From Actinomycetota bacterium (lineage in GTDB: Bacteria; Actinomycetota; JAUVYG01), in contig JAUVYG010000009.1 of the NCBI GenBank assembly GCA_030603185.1, positions 1 to 37,587 on the forward strand: a stretch of DNA of 37,587 bases, written 5' to 3'. Under the pieces are notes generated by a model. It did no database searches. It worked only from the letters and a program-made list of their open reading frames with translations, and was not told the origin of the DNA. Numbering within the stretch: the stretch's first letter is position 1; every line of letters starts with the position of its first letter. Below are positions 29,204 to 37,587 of the stretch, piece by piece. The translations under genes and the position numbers were made by a program.

Positions 29204-30847
29204 CTAACCATTGCCTCTCATCATCGCCTCAAGCTCCTCAGAGACCAGCTCTTCGTCAACATTCTGTACAACGGGACATCCGATCTCAGATAGCAGAACG
29301 AAGGGAGTCTGCCCCTCTGACCTCTTCTTATCAGAACGTATTGCCCGCAGAATAGCACCGACTTCCTGCTCAGGCAAAGTAACTGGCAAGCCATATCCAT
29401 CCAATATTGAAATATGGCGATCAATCAATGACTGGGCCGCAATGCCAAGTCTATCAGCCAGTCGCGCAGCAAAGACCATCCCAACGGCGACTGCGTGTCC
29501 ATGCTTCCACCCCCCTGGAGAAGTTGCCTCTAGCGCATGCGCTAGGGTGTGACCGTAGTTCAGAATCCGTCGATGACCTGCCTCTTTCTCATCTTTTTGG
29601 ACCACATCCGCCTTAAATCGGCAGGCCTTTTGGATGATTCGTACGAGTGTCTCGACATCGAGGTCCAGAATATTCTGAGTTTCGGCCTCGATCAGGTCCG
29701 TGAAAACGTCACCGGTAAGCAGACCTGCCTTGACTATCTCTGCGACGCCACATAGCAGCTCATCCCTGGATAACGTCACGAGCGTGTCGGTATCGATAAT
29801 CACAGCCTTGGGCTGATAAAAGGAACCGATCATGTTCTTTAGACCATCAAGATTCACCCCGGTCTTCCCGCCAATACTGCTGTCGACCTGCGACAGCAAG
29901 GTCGTCGGGACTTGGATGAAGGGCATACCTCTCTGGTAGGTGGAGGCGACGAAGCCTCCGAGGTCCCCGATGACACCGCCGCCAAGCGTTACCAAAAGAT
30001 CCCGACGCTCGGCGCCCAGTTCGATCAGCTTTCGATGAACATCCCGGACAGTGTCCCAGTTCTTCATCTTCTCGCCAGAGTTAATGACTATGAACTCGGC
30101 CGTGAGACCTACGTCATCCAACACAGCGGCGACCTGAGCTCCATACAGCTTGTTGATCACCTTGTCTGTAAGCACAATGCATTTGCCAGAGGTGTGAGCC
30201 TGACAGACCCTTCCAATGTCTGAGAGCCGCCCGGATCCAATCATCAGTGGATACCTGCTAGACCCCCCAGGCACCTCGACGATCAGGTCACCCTGATCGA
30301 CTGAATCTTGATTTCCGGGGCCTTCGATTGTGGACATCACCTTTTGGGCCACAGCCTCTGGCGTCAAACCGTCTGTTTCAACAGTGTGAGTCGCAGCTCG
30401 TTCATATTTATTTTCCCTCTCACGAAGCAAGCGAGAGATCGCTCTGTGAGGATCACCGGAGGCAATTAGAGGTCTTGCGGCTACCTCACCCTTAAGCCTC
30501 TCAAAGACAACATCCGGGGATGCCTGCAAATAGACCACAGGGCCGACCTCACGCAAAGATGCCACATTCTCTTCAATAGTGGCTGCTCCGCCACCGCATG
30601 CGATCACTCTACCGCGGCCAGCTGCCGCCTTCTTGATAGCAGCGGACTCCAAGGCCCTGAATCCCTGCTCCTTTTGTGCTGAGAATATCTGCGCAACTGA
30701 CATCCCGGCCGCCTCTTCTATGGCGTGATCGATGTCAACAAACTCCATTCCATTGGACTCTGCGATAATCCGCCCAACGGTTGTCTTGCCGGAACCCATG
30801 AATCCGATTAGAGCGAGATTTCGGCGGGAAGATGAATCGGTGCTCAT
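29204..30847 (-). CDS. aroKB: Bifunctional shikimate kinase / 3-dehydroquinate synthase fusion
   Basis: N-terminal shikimate kinase (LIGFMGSGKTTVGRIIAE, ACGGGA). C-terminal DHQ synthase (VTLGGGVIGDLGGFVASTYQRGMPFIQVPTTLLSQVDSSIGGKTGVNL, LNYGHTLAHALEA). One uninterrupted 547-aa frame. Confidence 0.95.
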   Translation of the reverse strand: MSTDSSSRRNLALIGFMGSGKTTVGRIIAESNGMEFVDIDHAIEEAAGMSVAQIFSAQKEQGFRALESAAIKKAAAGRGRVIACGGGAATIEENVASLREVGPVVYLQASPDVVFERLKGEVAARPLIASGDPHRAISRLLRERENKYERAATHTVETDGLTPEAVAQKVMSTIEGPGNQDSVDQGDLIVEVPGGSSRYPLMIGSGRLSDIGRVCQAHTSGKCIVLTDKVINKLYGAQVAAVLDDVGLTAEFIVINSGEKMKNWDTVRDVHRKLIELGAERRDLLVTLGGGVIGDLGGFVASTYQRGMPFIQVPTTLLSQVDSSIGGKTGVNLDGLKNMIGSFYQPKAVIIDTDTLVTLSRDELLCGVAEIVKAGLLTGDVFTDLIEAETQNILDLDVETLVRIIQKACRFKADVVQKDEKEAGHRRILNYGHTLAHALEATSPGGWKHGHAVAVGMVFAARLADRLGIAAQSLIDRHISILDGYGLPVTLPEQEVGAILRAIRSDKKRSEGQTPFVLLSEIGCPVVQNVDEELVSEELEAMMRGNG

Positions 30848-32007
30848 TGACCCAGTGATGAGATGTAGCCGTCGTAGTTACGCTTCATCTCAGTGAGTGA
30901 GTCTCCTCCGAATTTACGGATCATCTCGTTAGTTATAACTAGGGCCAGCATGGACTCTCCTACTACCGCAGCTCTGGGCACAGCAGTGACATCAGTCCTC
31001 TCAAAGATTGGACTGGCTTCCTCTTTTGTCTTCATATCCACGGTGTGCAGTGGCTTTCGCATGGTTGGAAGTGGCTTCATCGCAGCCTTAACAATAAGAG
31101 GCGAGCCTGTGCTCACCCCTCCCTCTATGCCACCCATGTGGTTACCACTGCGCTTGTAGCCACCCGTCGCCCTAGAGTCATCCTCATAGATCTGATCGGC
31201 CGCCTTACTACCTGGCATGCCCGCGATATCGAATGCGTCCCCGATCTCGACGCCCTTGATCGCTGGTATGCTTACGATAGCTTTGGCGATTAAGGCGTCA
31301 AGCCTGATGTCCCAGTGAACATGACTGCCTATTCCTACGGGAAGTCCAAGCGCAACCATCTCGAAGACCCCTCCGAGGCTATCGCCCTCGGCCGCGGCGG
31401 TTTTCACTTCCGCTTCCATCTTGGCGGCGATCTCAGCATCCAGACATCTTGTAGGGGCGGCATCTAGTGCTTCCGCGTCGCCCGGTCCAGGAAGACGGTC
31501 TGGCTGGTAGGCAATCGATCCGAGTCGAGTAACATGTGAGCAGATGACGATGCCGAACTCGGCAAGCATGGCTTTGGCCATAGCGCCGATAGCGACACGG
31601 CACGTTGTCTCGCGAGCACTCGCTCTCTCGAGAACATTTCGAATGTCATCGTGCCCCATCTTTAGTGCCCCAGCTAGATCGGCATGACCCGGGCGGGGCC
31701 TGGTAAGAGTCTCAAAATCTTCTGGAGCTGCTTCAACGGCCATAATGTCGGTCCAGTTGACCCAATCTTTGTTCTCAACGATCAGTGTGACCGGTGTCCC
31801 AAGAGTCTTGCCGTGCCTTACGCCCGAGGTGATCTTTACACCATCAGGTTCGATGGCACCTCTGCCACCGCGGCCGACGGAATGCCGACGCCGAGTCAAT
31901 TCATGATTTATGTCTGCTATTGATACAGGAAGACCCGCGGGAAATCCTTCACCTATTACTGTTAGAGCGGGCCCGTGAGATTCACCCGCTGTGAGATAAC
32001 GAAGCAA
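30844..32007 (-). CDS. aroC: Chorismate synthase
   Basis: MLRYLTAGESHGPALTVIGEGFPAGL, RRRHSVGRGGRGAIEPD, RPGHADLAGALKMGHDDIRNVLERASARET. Confidence 0.97.
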   Translation of the reverse strand: MLRYLTAGESHGPALTVIGEGFPAGLPVSIADINHELTRRRHSVGRGGRGAIEPDGVKITSGVRHGKTLGTPVTLIVENKDWVNWTDIMAVEAAPEDFETLTRPRPGHADLAGALKMGHDDIRNVLERASARETTCRVAIGAMAKAMLAEFGIVICSHVTRLGSIAYQPDRLPGPGDAEALDAAPTRCLDAEIAAKMEAEVKTAAAEGDSLGGVFEMVALGLPVGIGSHVHWDIRLDALIAKAIVSIPAIKGVEIGDAFDIAGMPGSKAADQIYEDDSRATGGYKRSGNHMGGIEGGVSTGSPLIVKAAMKPLPTMRKPLHTVDMKTKEEASPIFERTDVTAVPRAAVVGESMLALVITNEMIRKFGGDSLTEMKRNYDGYISSLGQ

Positions 32008-32096
32008 TATGCCTCCTAGCCGATGCGGCGATGTTTACCATACAAGTAATATGCCGAAACCAGCGGCAGAACAAAAGGTTTAAGGGAAGAAGCGTG

Positions 32097-32762
32097 CTAC
32101 TCGACAGAGCCTGATCCCGGCTCAGTCACCGGATTCGGGGTCTGGAAAGGATCACGAAACTTGTAAATGGCGTCGAAGAAACCGCGTTCTCTCAGTTCGA
32201 CGTCCCCGGTAACGCTTGAGACATCGTCAATCGTTCCTGCGTCAGCAACCACTTGAGCGTCGCTGGTAGCCTCATTTGGAATGGAGGTTTCCGATTCGAC
32301 CGACGGCTCGGACCCTTGGTCCGAAATTTCTGCTGGCGGATCGGTTGCGGGTTCACCCGTAGATTCTGTTACGAGGTTAGGATCAAATTCACCAGCTGGC
32401 GCTGGTAGGTCACGAGCGTTGTCACCGGATACCTCCTGAAAGATTGCCAACCAGACGCCCAATGACGCAATAACCAGCGTGGCTAGTATGCCTATCTGGA
32501 AGCGTTTGTCACTGAAGAAACTTCCATTCTTGCCGTTCTTTTCTTTGACATTATCTGTTCCATTTTCCTTTGGGGGGTCCACGGCATGTTTTCCGTTTCC
32601 ATTCCCGTTGCCGTTCTTGGGCTTATCTAGGGCATGCGCACCATTTTTGCCATTCTTGTGCCCATTACCATCAGCTGCCGCGGGTGTAGTATCAGCGGAT
32701 TCAGCCGGATCGGTTGGATCCAGTGGACCCTCGTCTCCTGGAATATCAGGTGTATCACTCAT
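32097..32762 (-). CDS. Hypothetical single-TM, low-complexity protein in the pilus operon; possible PilP analogue
   Basis: Start at MSDTPDIPGDEG (32762), overlapping the pilO stop by 8 nt. Gly/Asn/Lys-rich cytoplasmic stretch (KPKNGNGNGNGKHA), TM QIGILATLVIASLGVWLAIF, and C-terminal YKFRDPFQTP resembling the PilP RDPF motif. Confidence 0.6.
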   Translation of the reverse strand: MSDTPDIPGDEGPLDPTDPAESADTTPAAADGNGHKNGKNGAHALDKPKNGNGNGNGKHAVDPPKENGTDNVKEKNGKNGSFFSDKRFQIGILATLVIASLGVWLAIFQEVSGDNARDLPAPAGEFDPNLVTESTGEPATDPPAEISDQGSEPSVESETSIPNEATSDAQVVADAGTIDDVSSVTGDVELRERGFFDAIYKFRDPFQTPNPVTEPGSGSVE

Positions 32763-33354
32763 CTGCCGCACCCCCTGTCGCTGCAACCTCTTCAACTGGA
32801 GCGCCATAATAGGATGTAGCGTCCACATTCACACGAAGCATATTCTCACCAGTTGCCCCGTCTCCACCATCTAATTTCTCGACGGCCACTCGAGAGACTC
32901 TCAAGTAGCGTGGGAAATTCTGCATTCGGTATAGGAAATCCAACACATCGAAGAACGTTCCAGTGACAGACATCTGAAACGGGATACTGCTGTCACCTGC
33001 TGCAACAGCTGAGGGAGTAAACGACCCCAGTACAACTCCTGAATCCTCGGCGAGCTGAGGTAGATCGACGATCAATGCCGGTATCTGGTCATTTTCTGGA
33101 ATGGCTTCACGCAGCTGAGAAAGACGTATCCGATTCTCTTTTGCACGTTTTTTAATCGATTGAGCCTGCCTCAGCGCGTTGTTCGCTTCAGCGATCTGAT
33201 CTTCCACCAATACTTGTTCGACCTTAAGCTCATTTGCTCTATCTACTTGCGGCTTAAGAAGCAAGAATACAATGGCTGCAAGAGCGCCAAGAGCCACGAC
33301 GGCGATGAGGATCAGCTGTTCACGAGGAGCCATCTTTGCCATGAAACTAGGCAT
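32755..33354 (-). CDS. pilO: Type IV pilus assembly protein PilO-like
   Basis: Short cytoplasmic tail, TM LILIAVVALGALAAIVFLLL, coiled coil, and a PilO-like domain (IPALIVDLPQLAEDSGVVLGSF...FFDVLDFLYRMQNFPRYLRV). Start ATG taken at 33354. Confidence 0.85.
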   Translation of the reverse strand: MPSFMAKMAPREQLILIAVVALGALAAIVFLLLKPQVDRANELKVEQVLVEDQIAEANNALRQAQSIKKRAKENRIRLSQLREAIPENDQIPALIVDLPQLAEDSGVVLGSFTPSAVAAGDSSIPFQMSVTGTFFDVLDFLYRMQNFPRYLRVSRVAVEKLDGGDGATGENMLRVNVDATSYYGAPVEEVAATGGAADE

Positions 33355-33355
33355 G

Positions 33356-33931
33356 TCAGCCCCCTTCCGCTTCAAGCTGCTCATCTAGACCAAGGACGCT
33401 GGCAGAGAAGTCGAATCCGACAGATCCATTCTCTGGACTAAGAGTAGTGCCGTTCAAAAGAACATTCGCAAACTGCTCACTCGACCGTAGCCGTATAAAC
33501 AGTGAGGCAACGCCCTCGAAATTCGGAGCGACACCGTTAATCCTGAACGTTGCTCCAGCAGCGGAATCCCCATGGAAGCTGTCCAGCTGAACATTGTCGG
33601 GAATGATCAAGCTAATATGATCCAGTATCTCGGACCACAGGGTCTCGCCGGACTTTCTAGTTGATACAAGAGCCTCCTGGGCGCGAAGATTGGCCTCGTC
33701 TTGCTGGAAGACTTGATAGGTCTGAATAGCGGACTGGAGCAGCGCAGACCGTTCCTGCAATCTGACCAGTTTCTGCTCTTCAGTCTGAACTGTGGCAGCA
33801 AGTGATAGGTACGCCAATGCAACGAGGATGCCGACCACAATTGCGGAGAATCCCCCGATAATGGCTTTTTTGCGATTCCCTCGCTTAGCAACCAGCCTAC
33901 GTGGGACTAAGTTAATGTTCTCGGGAATCAT
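33356..33931 (-). CDS. pilN: Type IV pilus assembly protein PilN-like
   Basis: MIPENINLVPRR leader (PilN INLLP-like), single TM, coiled coil, located between pilM and pilO. Confidence 0.87.
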   Translation of the reverse strand: MIPENINLVPRRLVAKRGNRKKAIIGGFSAIVVGILVALAYLSLAATVQTEEQKLVRLQERSALLQSAIQTYQVFQQDEANLRAQEALVSTRKSGETLWSEILDHISLIIPDNVQLDSFHGDSAAGATFRINGVAPNFEGVASLFIRLRSSEQFANVLLNGTTLSPENGSVGFDFSASVLGLDEQLEAEGG

Positions 33932-35076
33932 TTACTCAGCCCCCTTAGGCCCAAACCTACTGCTGCTGCCAGAGTGACTGGCGCCAATTCGTCAAAGATG
34001 CCTTTTGTTTTCAGTTTTTCATCAACAACGACCCTGGCAAGCGGATCCCCGAGTCGTACGTCGACGTTTAGAGCTTCGGATACAAAGGAGGTCAAATGGC
34101 TCAGCTGAGCTGCCCCTCCGCACATGACTACCTCATTGATGTTCAAGCTCGAGATGTCTTGCGAGAAGTAGTACTCCACCGAACGTCTGACTTCGTCAAC
34201 AAACCTGTATGCCTCAGTCTGCAGAACGGTGTTCACGCGAGTTTGGGTCTCATCGATCTCTTCCGTGGAATCCTGCAGCGGGTTGACCAGGCCATACTTG
34301 ACCTTCAATTCCTCGGCCTCTTCCACCGGGACACCAAGCCCATCCTGTAGAGCCTTCGTCAGGTCTTCGCCACCGAATGTGATCACTCGCGAGAATTGAG
34401 TGATATCTCCGAGAGCGACCACGACCGTGCTGAGCCTTGCGCCCATGTTCACAATCACTAGAGGTGGCTCTTCGGTCATAAGGATCTCATCTGATTCCTC
34501 GGACTCAGCCGCCAAGACCGGCTTTGAACCCGGAGGATTGCCCAGTGAACGAACAAGAGCCAAAGAGGAGAGATAGACCACCTCTGGGTTCAGTCCCGCT
34601 TTCTCAACACACCTAACAAAGCTGTCGATCATGTCTTCGTGGGCTGCGACCAGAAGCACCTTGAGCATCCTCTGTTGGTTATCGCCAACCGATTCGCCGA
34701 CAACGTGATAATCCAAGACAAGATTCTGGGGAGGAATTGGTATGTACTCTTGTGCCTGGAATCTGATCGCGCCCTTCAAGGCGTCCGGTTCCATATAGGG
34801 CAACTCAACCTGGCGCGCCAAGACCTTAGTGTTGGCGATACCGATCGTCACACCCTTGTTGACGATGCCCGTCTTCTTCCACAGCTCTTTGATCAGCTTC
34901 CCGACTTCATCGGTATCGCTGATCTCTCCATCCACGATCAATCCGTGAGGAATCTTTATCGCTCCCAATTTTTGGAGTCGCGGAAGTCCCTTGCCGGGCT
35001 TTAGCTCGACAACCCTTATTGATTCTGCCCCTATATCTAGGCCTATTCCGGTCTTAGGCCCTCCGAACAGCGCCAT
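33928..35076 (-). CDS. pilM: Type IV pilus assembly ATPase-like protein PilM
   Basis: GIGLDIGAESIRVVELKPGKG, actin-like fold motifs (VIVNMGARLSTVVV), EVRRSVEYYFSQD, EVVMCGGAAQLSHL. Confidence 0.94.
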   Translation of the reverse strand: MALFGGPKTGIGLDIGAESIRVVELKPGKGLPRLQKLGAIKIPHGLIVDGEISDTDEVGKLIKELWKKTGIVNKGVTIGIANTKVLARQVELPYMEPDALKGAIRFQAQEYIPIPPQNLVLDYHVVGESVGDNQQRMLKVLLVAAHEDMIDSFVRCVEKAGLNPEVVYLSSLALVRSLGNPPGSKPVLAAESEESDEILMTEEPPLVIVNMGARLSTVVVALGDITQFSRVITFGGEDLTKALQDGLGVPVEEAEELKVKYGLVNPLQDSTEEIDETQTRVNTVLQTEAYRFVDEVRRSVEYYFSQDISSLNINEVVMCGGAAQLSHLTSFVSEALNVDVRLGDPLARVVVDEKLKTKGIFDELAPVTLAAAVGLGLRGLSK

Positions 35077-35094
35077 TGCTTGCTCCCAACCTAG

Positions 35095-35307
35095 TTACAC
35101 GTCACCGATCTCAGGCTGTGCACGATCGATGTAGGTCTGCACATCATTCGCCTTGACCCGGTAATTCTTGCCCACTCGGACAGCCGGCAGGTTACCGCTC
35201 TTGAACAAGCGGTACACCGTCATGTTCGACACCCGAAGGATGTCGGCTACTTCTTTAACTGTCATTAGCTTCTGCATAACACCATCCACCAGTACTATCG
35301 GACCCAC
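35095..35307 (-). CDS. Small excisionase/MerR-type helix-turn-helix DNA-binding protein
   Basis: LMTVKEVADILRVSNMTVYRLFKSGNLPAVRVGKNYRVKANDVQTYID is a classic HTH_17 pattern. The start may be ATG at 35277 (MQKLMTV) rather than GTG at 35307. Confidence 0.88.
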   Translation of the reverse strand: MGPIVLVDGVMQKLMTVKEVADILRVSNMTVYRLFKSGNLPAVRVGKNYRVKANDVQTYIDRAQPEIGDV

Positions 35308-35414
35308 CTTTTAACGGGTCTTTTCCTCACCCCAGTTTTTGGGGCGAAGTTTTATATAAGTCACAACAGTTAACATTAGGCAACAGTTGATGTCTCTTTC
35401 TCTCAGGTATTAAC

Positions 35415-35442
35415 TTATCGGGTCATTAATCCTAATACTTGA
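35415..35442 (-). promoter_or_regulatory. Candidate sigma-28/WhiG-type promoter upstream of the HTH-pilM-pilN-pilO operon
   Basis: Minus-strand TCAAGTAT (35442-35435), 12-nt spacer, CCCGATAA (35422-35415), compared with TAAAGTTT-N11-GCCGATAA. About 6/8 and 7/8 matches by eye. Confidence 0.35.
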
Positions 35443-35495
35443 CAATAATTAGCCCTTCCACAGCTCAGCAGCTATAGAACACCTGTACGCTTAAG

Positions 35496-36899
35496 CTACT
35501 TAGGGGCCGGCAGCACCTCCTTCCAAGACCTAATCGATGCCTTTGGTCGAATGCCCGTTCGTGAAATTTCCAATGCATCAGAGGGTCGTAGTCCTCGGTC
35601 GAAAGAAACACGATGGTCCGGCCCACCTAGCCGAATGGCCCCTCCCGATACGATCATCGAATGAATATTCAGTACAGGAATAGCGGATCCGACCAATGCG
35701 GGCACAACCCCACTTCTTGTGCTTCCAACGGAAAATACGTCTGCGGTAAGTACTGCATCCGTGGTTGCGGCGACTATCTTAACGGAGCCCCCAATGATCA
35801 GTGGATATCTCTTGGATGAGGGTGCAACTACCCCGGATACACCACCTGTGACCACTCCGGCGGCCAGATAGGTTAGGTGCCCGCAAGGACTAGAGCAGTC
35901 AGGACCCCCGGCCGCGACCACGACCCAACCGTCAGGAATCGCACCATCGACAGTCACATCCCCGACAACGGCCAACACACCATCCCTCGGGGGTTCTGAC
36001 CATCGGTCGAGCAGCAAATCCATGTCGGATCCGCACCCCATACCATCAACGGAAACATGCATCCTGCCATCACTATCGGAGCAAACTTCCGCACTCATTC
36101 TCGCGGCTTCCTCATGGGTCTCAAGCCCTTGGATCATAAACATCTCTTCATCACTCATAAGCTCTTCGCCCTGAACTGTCGAAGGGACTAGCTCAGGAAA
36201 TACTCCGCTGTTCTGATCGTGGAATCCAGCAACCACCGCATCACCCGCAAGAGATGACCACGGGTCCATGCTGATAGGAAGATGTGACCAGATGTCGCCG
36301 GATACAGTGCTGTCCCACAAGGAGAGCTCTCTGTCATGACCCACCCAGACCGCAGGTGATGCACCGCTAACAGTGAGATCTGTGGATACTAGGGTTGCCG
36401 GAACTTCCGTGCGATCGGATGGGTCCAGCGCCACTAGAGCCGTACCGGATACGTCCCCGCCAGGAAGACGATTCCCGGAAACTCGGATCATTACTGATGA
36501 CTGAATCGTTCTTCTAGCCCGGATCCTGCCGTCGGAGCCCTCGACCACCAAGGAGACCCTACGCTCCCATGGCTTACTTGTGCGCTGAACGATGACTTTG
36601 GCCCCATCTAACTCTCTGAAGTGCCCGGAGCCAAGCGCCTCGTCAATAGACTCACCGCTCGGCGCTGTCGTCATCCTTATCCCCCACCCCCGATTCACAT
36701 GTGGTGTAGCAAGCATCCAGGCCACCCTCTCCAGTGTTGCCTCTGCTTGAATGATCGTGCTTTCAGCCAGCAAATAGGCTCTGCTAGTAATGTTTTCGGA
36801 CAGGACGCTTGAGATAAAAGCGAAGCCGATTAGCCCGGTGATCGTAGAGATGAATACCGCATGAACGAGAAAAACGCCCGACTCACTAGTTCGGTTCAT
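35496..36899 (-). CDS. Hypothetical pilus-associated protein with prepilin/PilX-like hydrophobic N-terminus
   Basis: MNRTSESGVFLVHAVFISTITGLIGFAFISSVLSENITSRAYLLAES. Its start overlaps the stop of the upstream prepilin gene; the C-terminal region is beta/Gly/Ser-rich. Confidence 0.6.
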   Translation of the reverse strand: MNRTSESGVFLVHAVFISTITGLIGFAFISSVLSENITSRAYLLAESTIIQAEATLERVAWMLATPHVNRGWGIRMTTAPSGESIDEALGSGHFRELDGAKVIVQRTSKPWERRVSLVVEGSDGRIRARRTIQSSVMIRVSGNRLPGGDVSGTALVALDPSDRTEVPATLVSTDLTVSGASPAVWVGHDRELSLWDSTVSGDIWSHLPISMDPWSSLAGDAVVAGFHDQNSGVFPELVPSTVQGEELMSDEEMFMIQGLETHEEAARMSAEVCSDSDGRMHVSVDGMGCGSDMDLLLDRWSEPPRDGVLAVVGDVTVDGAIPDGWVVVAAGGPDCSSPCGHLTYLAAGVVTGGVSGVVAPSSKRYPLIIGGSVKIVAATTDAVLTADVFSVGSTRSGVVPALVGSAIPVLNIHSMIVSGGAIRLGGPDHRVSFDRGLRPSDALEISRTGIRPKASIRSWKEVLPAPK

Positions 36900-37369
36900 T
36901 TGACGACGACCCGGCCCTTAACGGCTTGAATCACCAAGCGCGACTCATCCCCTGCCCTATTACCTAGGGACAATGTGCCCCCGGTGATCCAACCGCTGGG
37001 CTTGAACAGGATGCTGATCTGATCATTTCGAACCCTGAAGGTAGTCTTCGGGCTTGGCATCATCTCGATCCCGCGCACTGCGGCGGAGGTGCCCGGTAAT
37101 GCATCATTTTCCATCGAATAGCTAATAGCCCCTGAGCCACCGTCAAGCTCTAAACGCCGATCTTGCTGGTCAGCGAAGGTGAGAGCTTGGGCCCGCAGTA
37201 CTGTTGACTGAATCCCTTTGATCTCAGTGTCGAGGGCTATTCGATCGATAACCCTGAGAAACTGTGGAACACCAAGAGAAAGTAGCAATCCTGCAATTGA
37301 GCAGACGGTGACAAGCTCAATGAGACTGAAACCTAGATCGCACTTGAGATCAAATAGTCGATCAGACAT
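36896..37369 (-). CDS. Type IV prepilin / pseudopilin (GspH/FimT-like)
   Basis: Class III prepilin signal CDLG|FSLIELVTVCSIAGLLLSLGVPQFLRVIDRIALDTEI. Confidence 0.9.
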   Translation of the reverse strand: MSDRLFDLKCDLGFSLIELVTVCSIAGLLLSLGVPQFLRVIDRIALDTEIKGIQSTVLRAQALTFADQQDRRLELDGGSGAISYSMENDALPGTSAAVRGIEMMPSPKTTFRVRNDQISILFKPSGWITGGTLSLGNRAGDESRLVIQAVKGRVVVK

Positions 37370-37491
37370 TATCGCTCACCCCAATAGATTTCGATTCCTG
37401 CAGCACCCAAGAACGGGTATTGCGGATACTAGGGGGCGGGGTGGTGCGAGTCCATCGAAATGCGTGAACCCTCTTTGGTTCGGAACAAGGG

Positions 37492-37587
37492 TCAACCGCC
37501 CTGTGGTTCCACCTCGAGATTTTCGAGTAAGCCCCTGGCCTGATGATTGGTCTCATCTATTTCGAGGGCCCGAGTGGCGCTCTCGAT
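37492..37587 (-). CDS. C-terminal fragment of a probable TPR-repeat protein; 5' end beyond the window
   Basis: Open frame entering from the right edge: IESATRALEIDETNHQARGLLENLEVEPQGG*. The A..AL.ID..N..A...L spacing is TPR-like. Confidence 0.5.
   Translation of the reverse strand: MESATRALEIDETNHQARGLLENLEVEPQGG

Noticed and set aside
35301-35325. GACCC-N10-GGGTC followed by TTTT as a plus-strand rho-independent terminator
   Set aside because: The stem is only 5 bp with a large loop and short T-tract, and no plus-strand gene lies upstream to terminate.
35439-35444. Perfect TTGACA on the plus strand in the pil upstream region
   Set aside because: No acceptable -10 hexamer follows at 16-18 nt, and no plus-strand gene lies downstream.
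37362-37556. 64-aa minus-strand ORF at the right edge
   Set aside because: Composition is unlike a real protein, and it overlaps in another frame the TPR-like C-terminus entering from the window edge.

Overview
This ~37.6-kb window reads as a bacterial chromosome segment, Actinomycetota-like by gene order (an inference, not a classification). Nearly all genes are on the minus strand. Plus-strand genes at the left edge encode a sensor kinase (truncated at the window start), a response regulator and a receiver-GGDEF diguanylate cyclase. The minus-strand block contains: (i) proS followed by a GT2 glycosyltransferase, a divergent RtcB-family protein with degraded catalytic motifs, and an ATP-grasp ligase-like protein; (ii) the conserved rpsB-tsf-pyrH-frr-uppS-cdsA-dxr-rseP-ispG run; (iii) comM-dprA-xerC-FliA/WhiG-family sigma factor; (iv) a putative glycerol-1-phosphate, CDP-alcohol and surface-polymer cluster: a LicC-like cytidylyltransferase, a SpoIID protein with duplicated C-terminal modules, a G1P dehydrogenase, a CDP-alcohol phosphotransferase and a WecG/TagA glycosyltransferase; (v) aroC-aroKB(fused)-aroQ-pepQ; (vi) type IV pilus genes pilM-pilN-pilO with a PilP-like protein, a small excisionase-type HTH gene, prepilin-like proteins and the C-terminus of a likely TPR protein. 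The strongest candidate for an undescribed system is the proS-GT2-RtcB-like-ATP-grasp cluster. The second is the G1P/CDP-alcohol cluster. The third is a possible sigma-28/WhiG-type promoter upstream of the pilus operon, in a window that encodes such a sigma factor and no flagellar genes. I did not recognise any tRNA, rRNA, CRISPR array or transposase.
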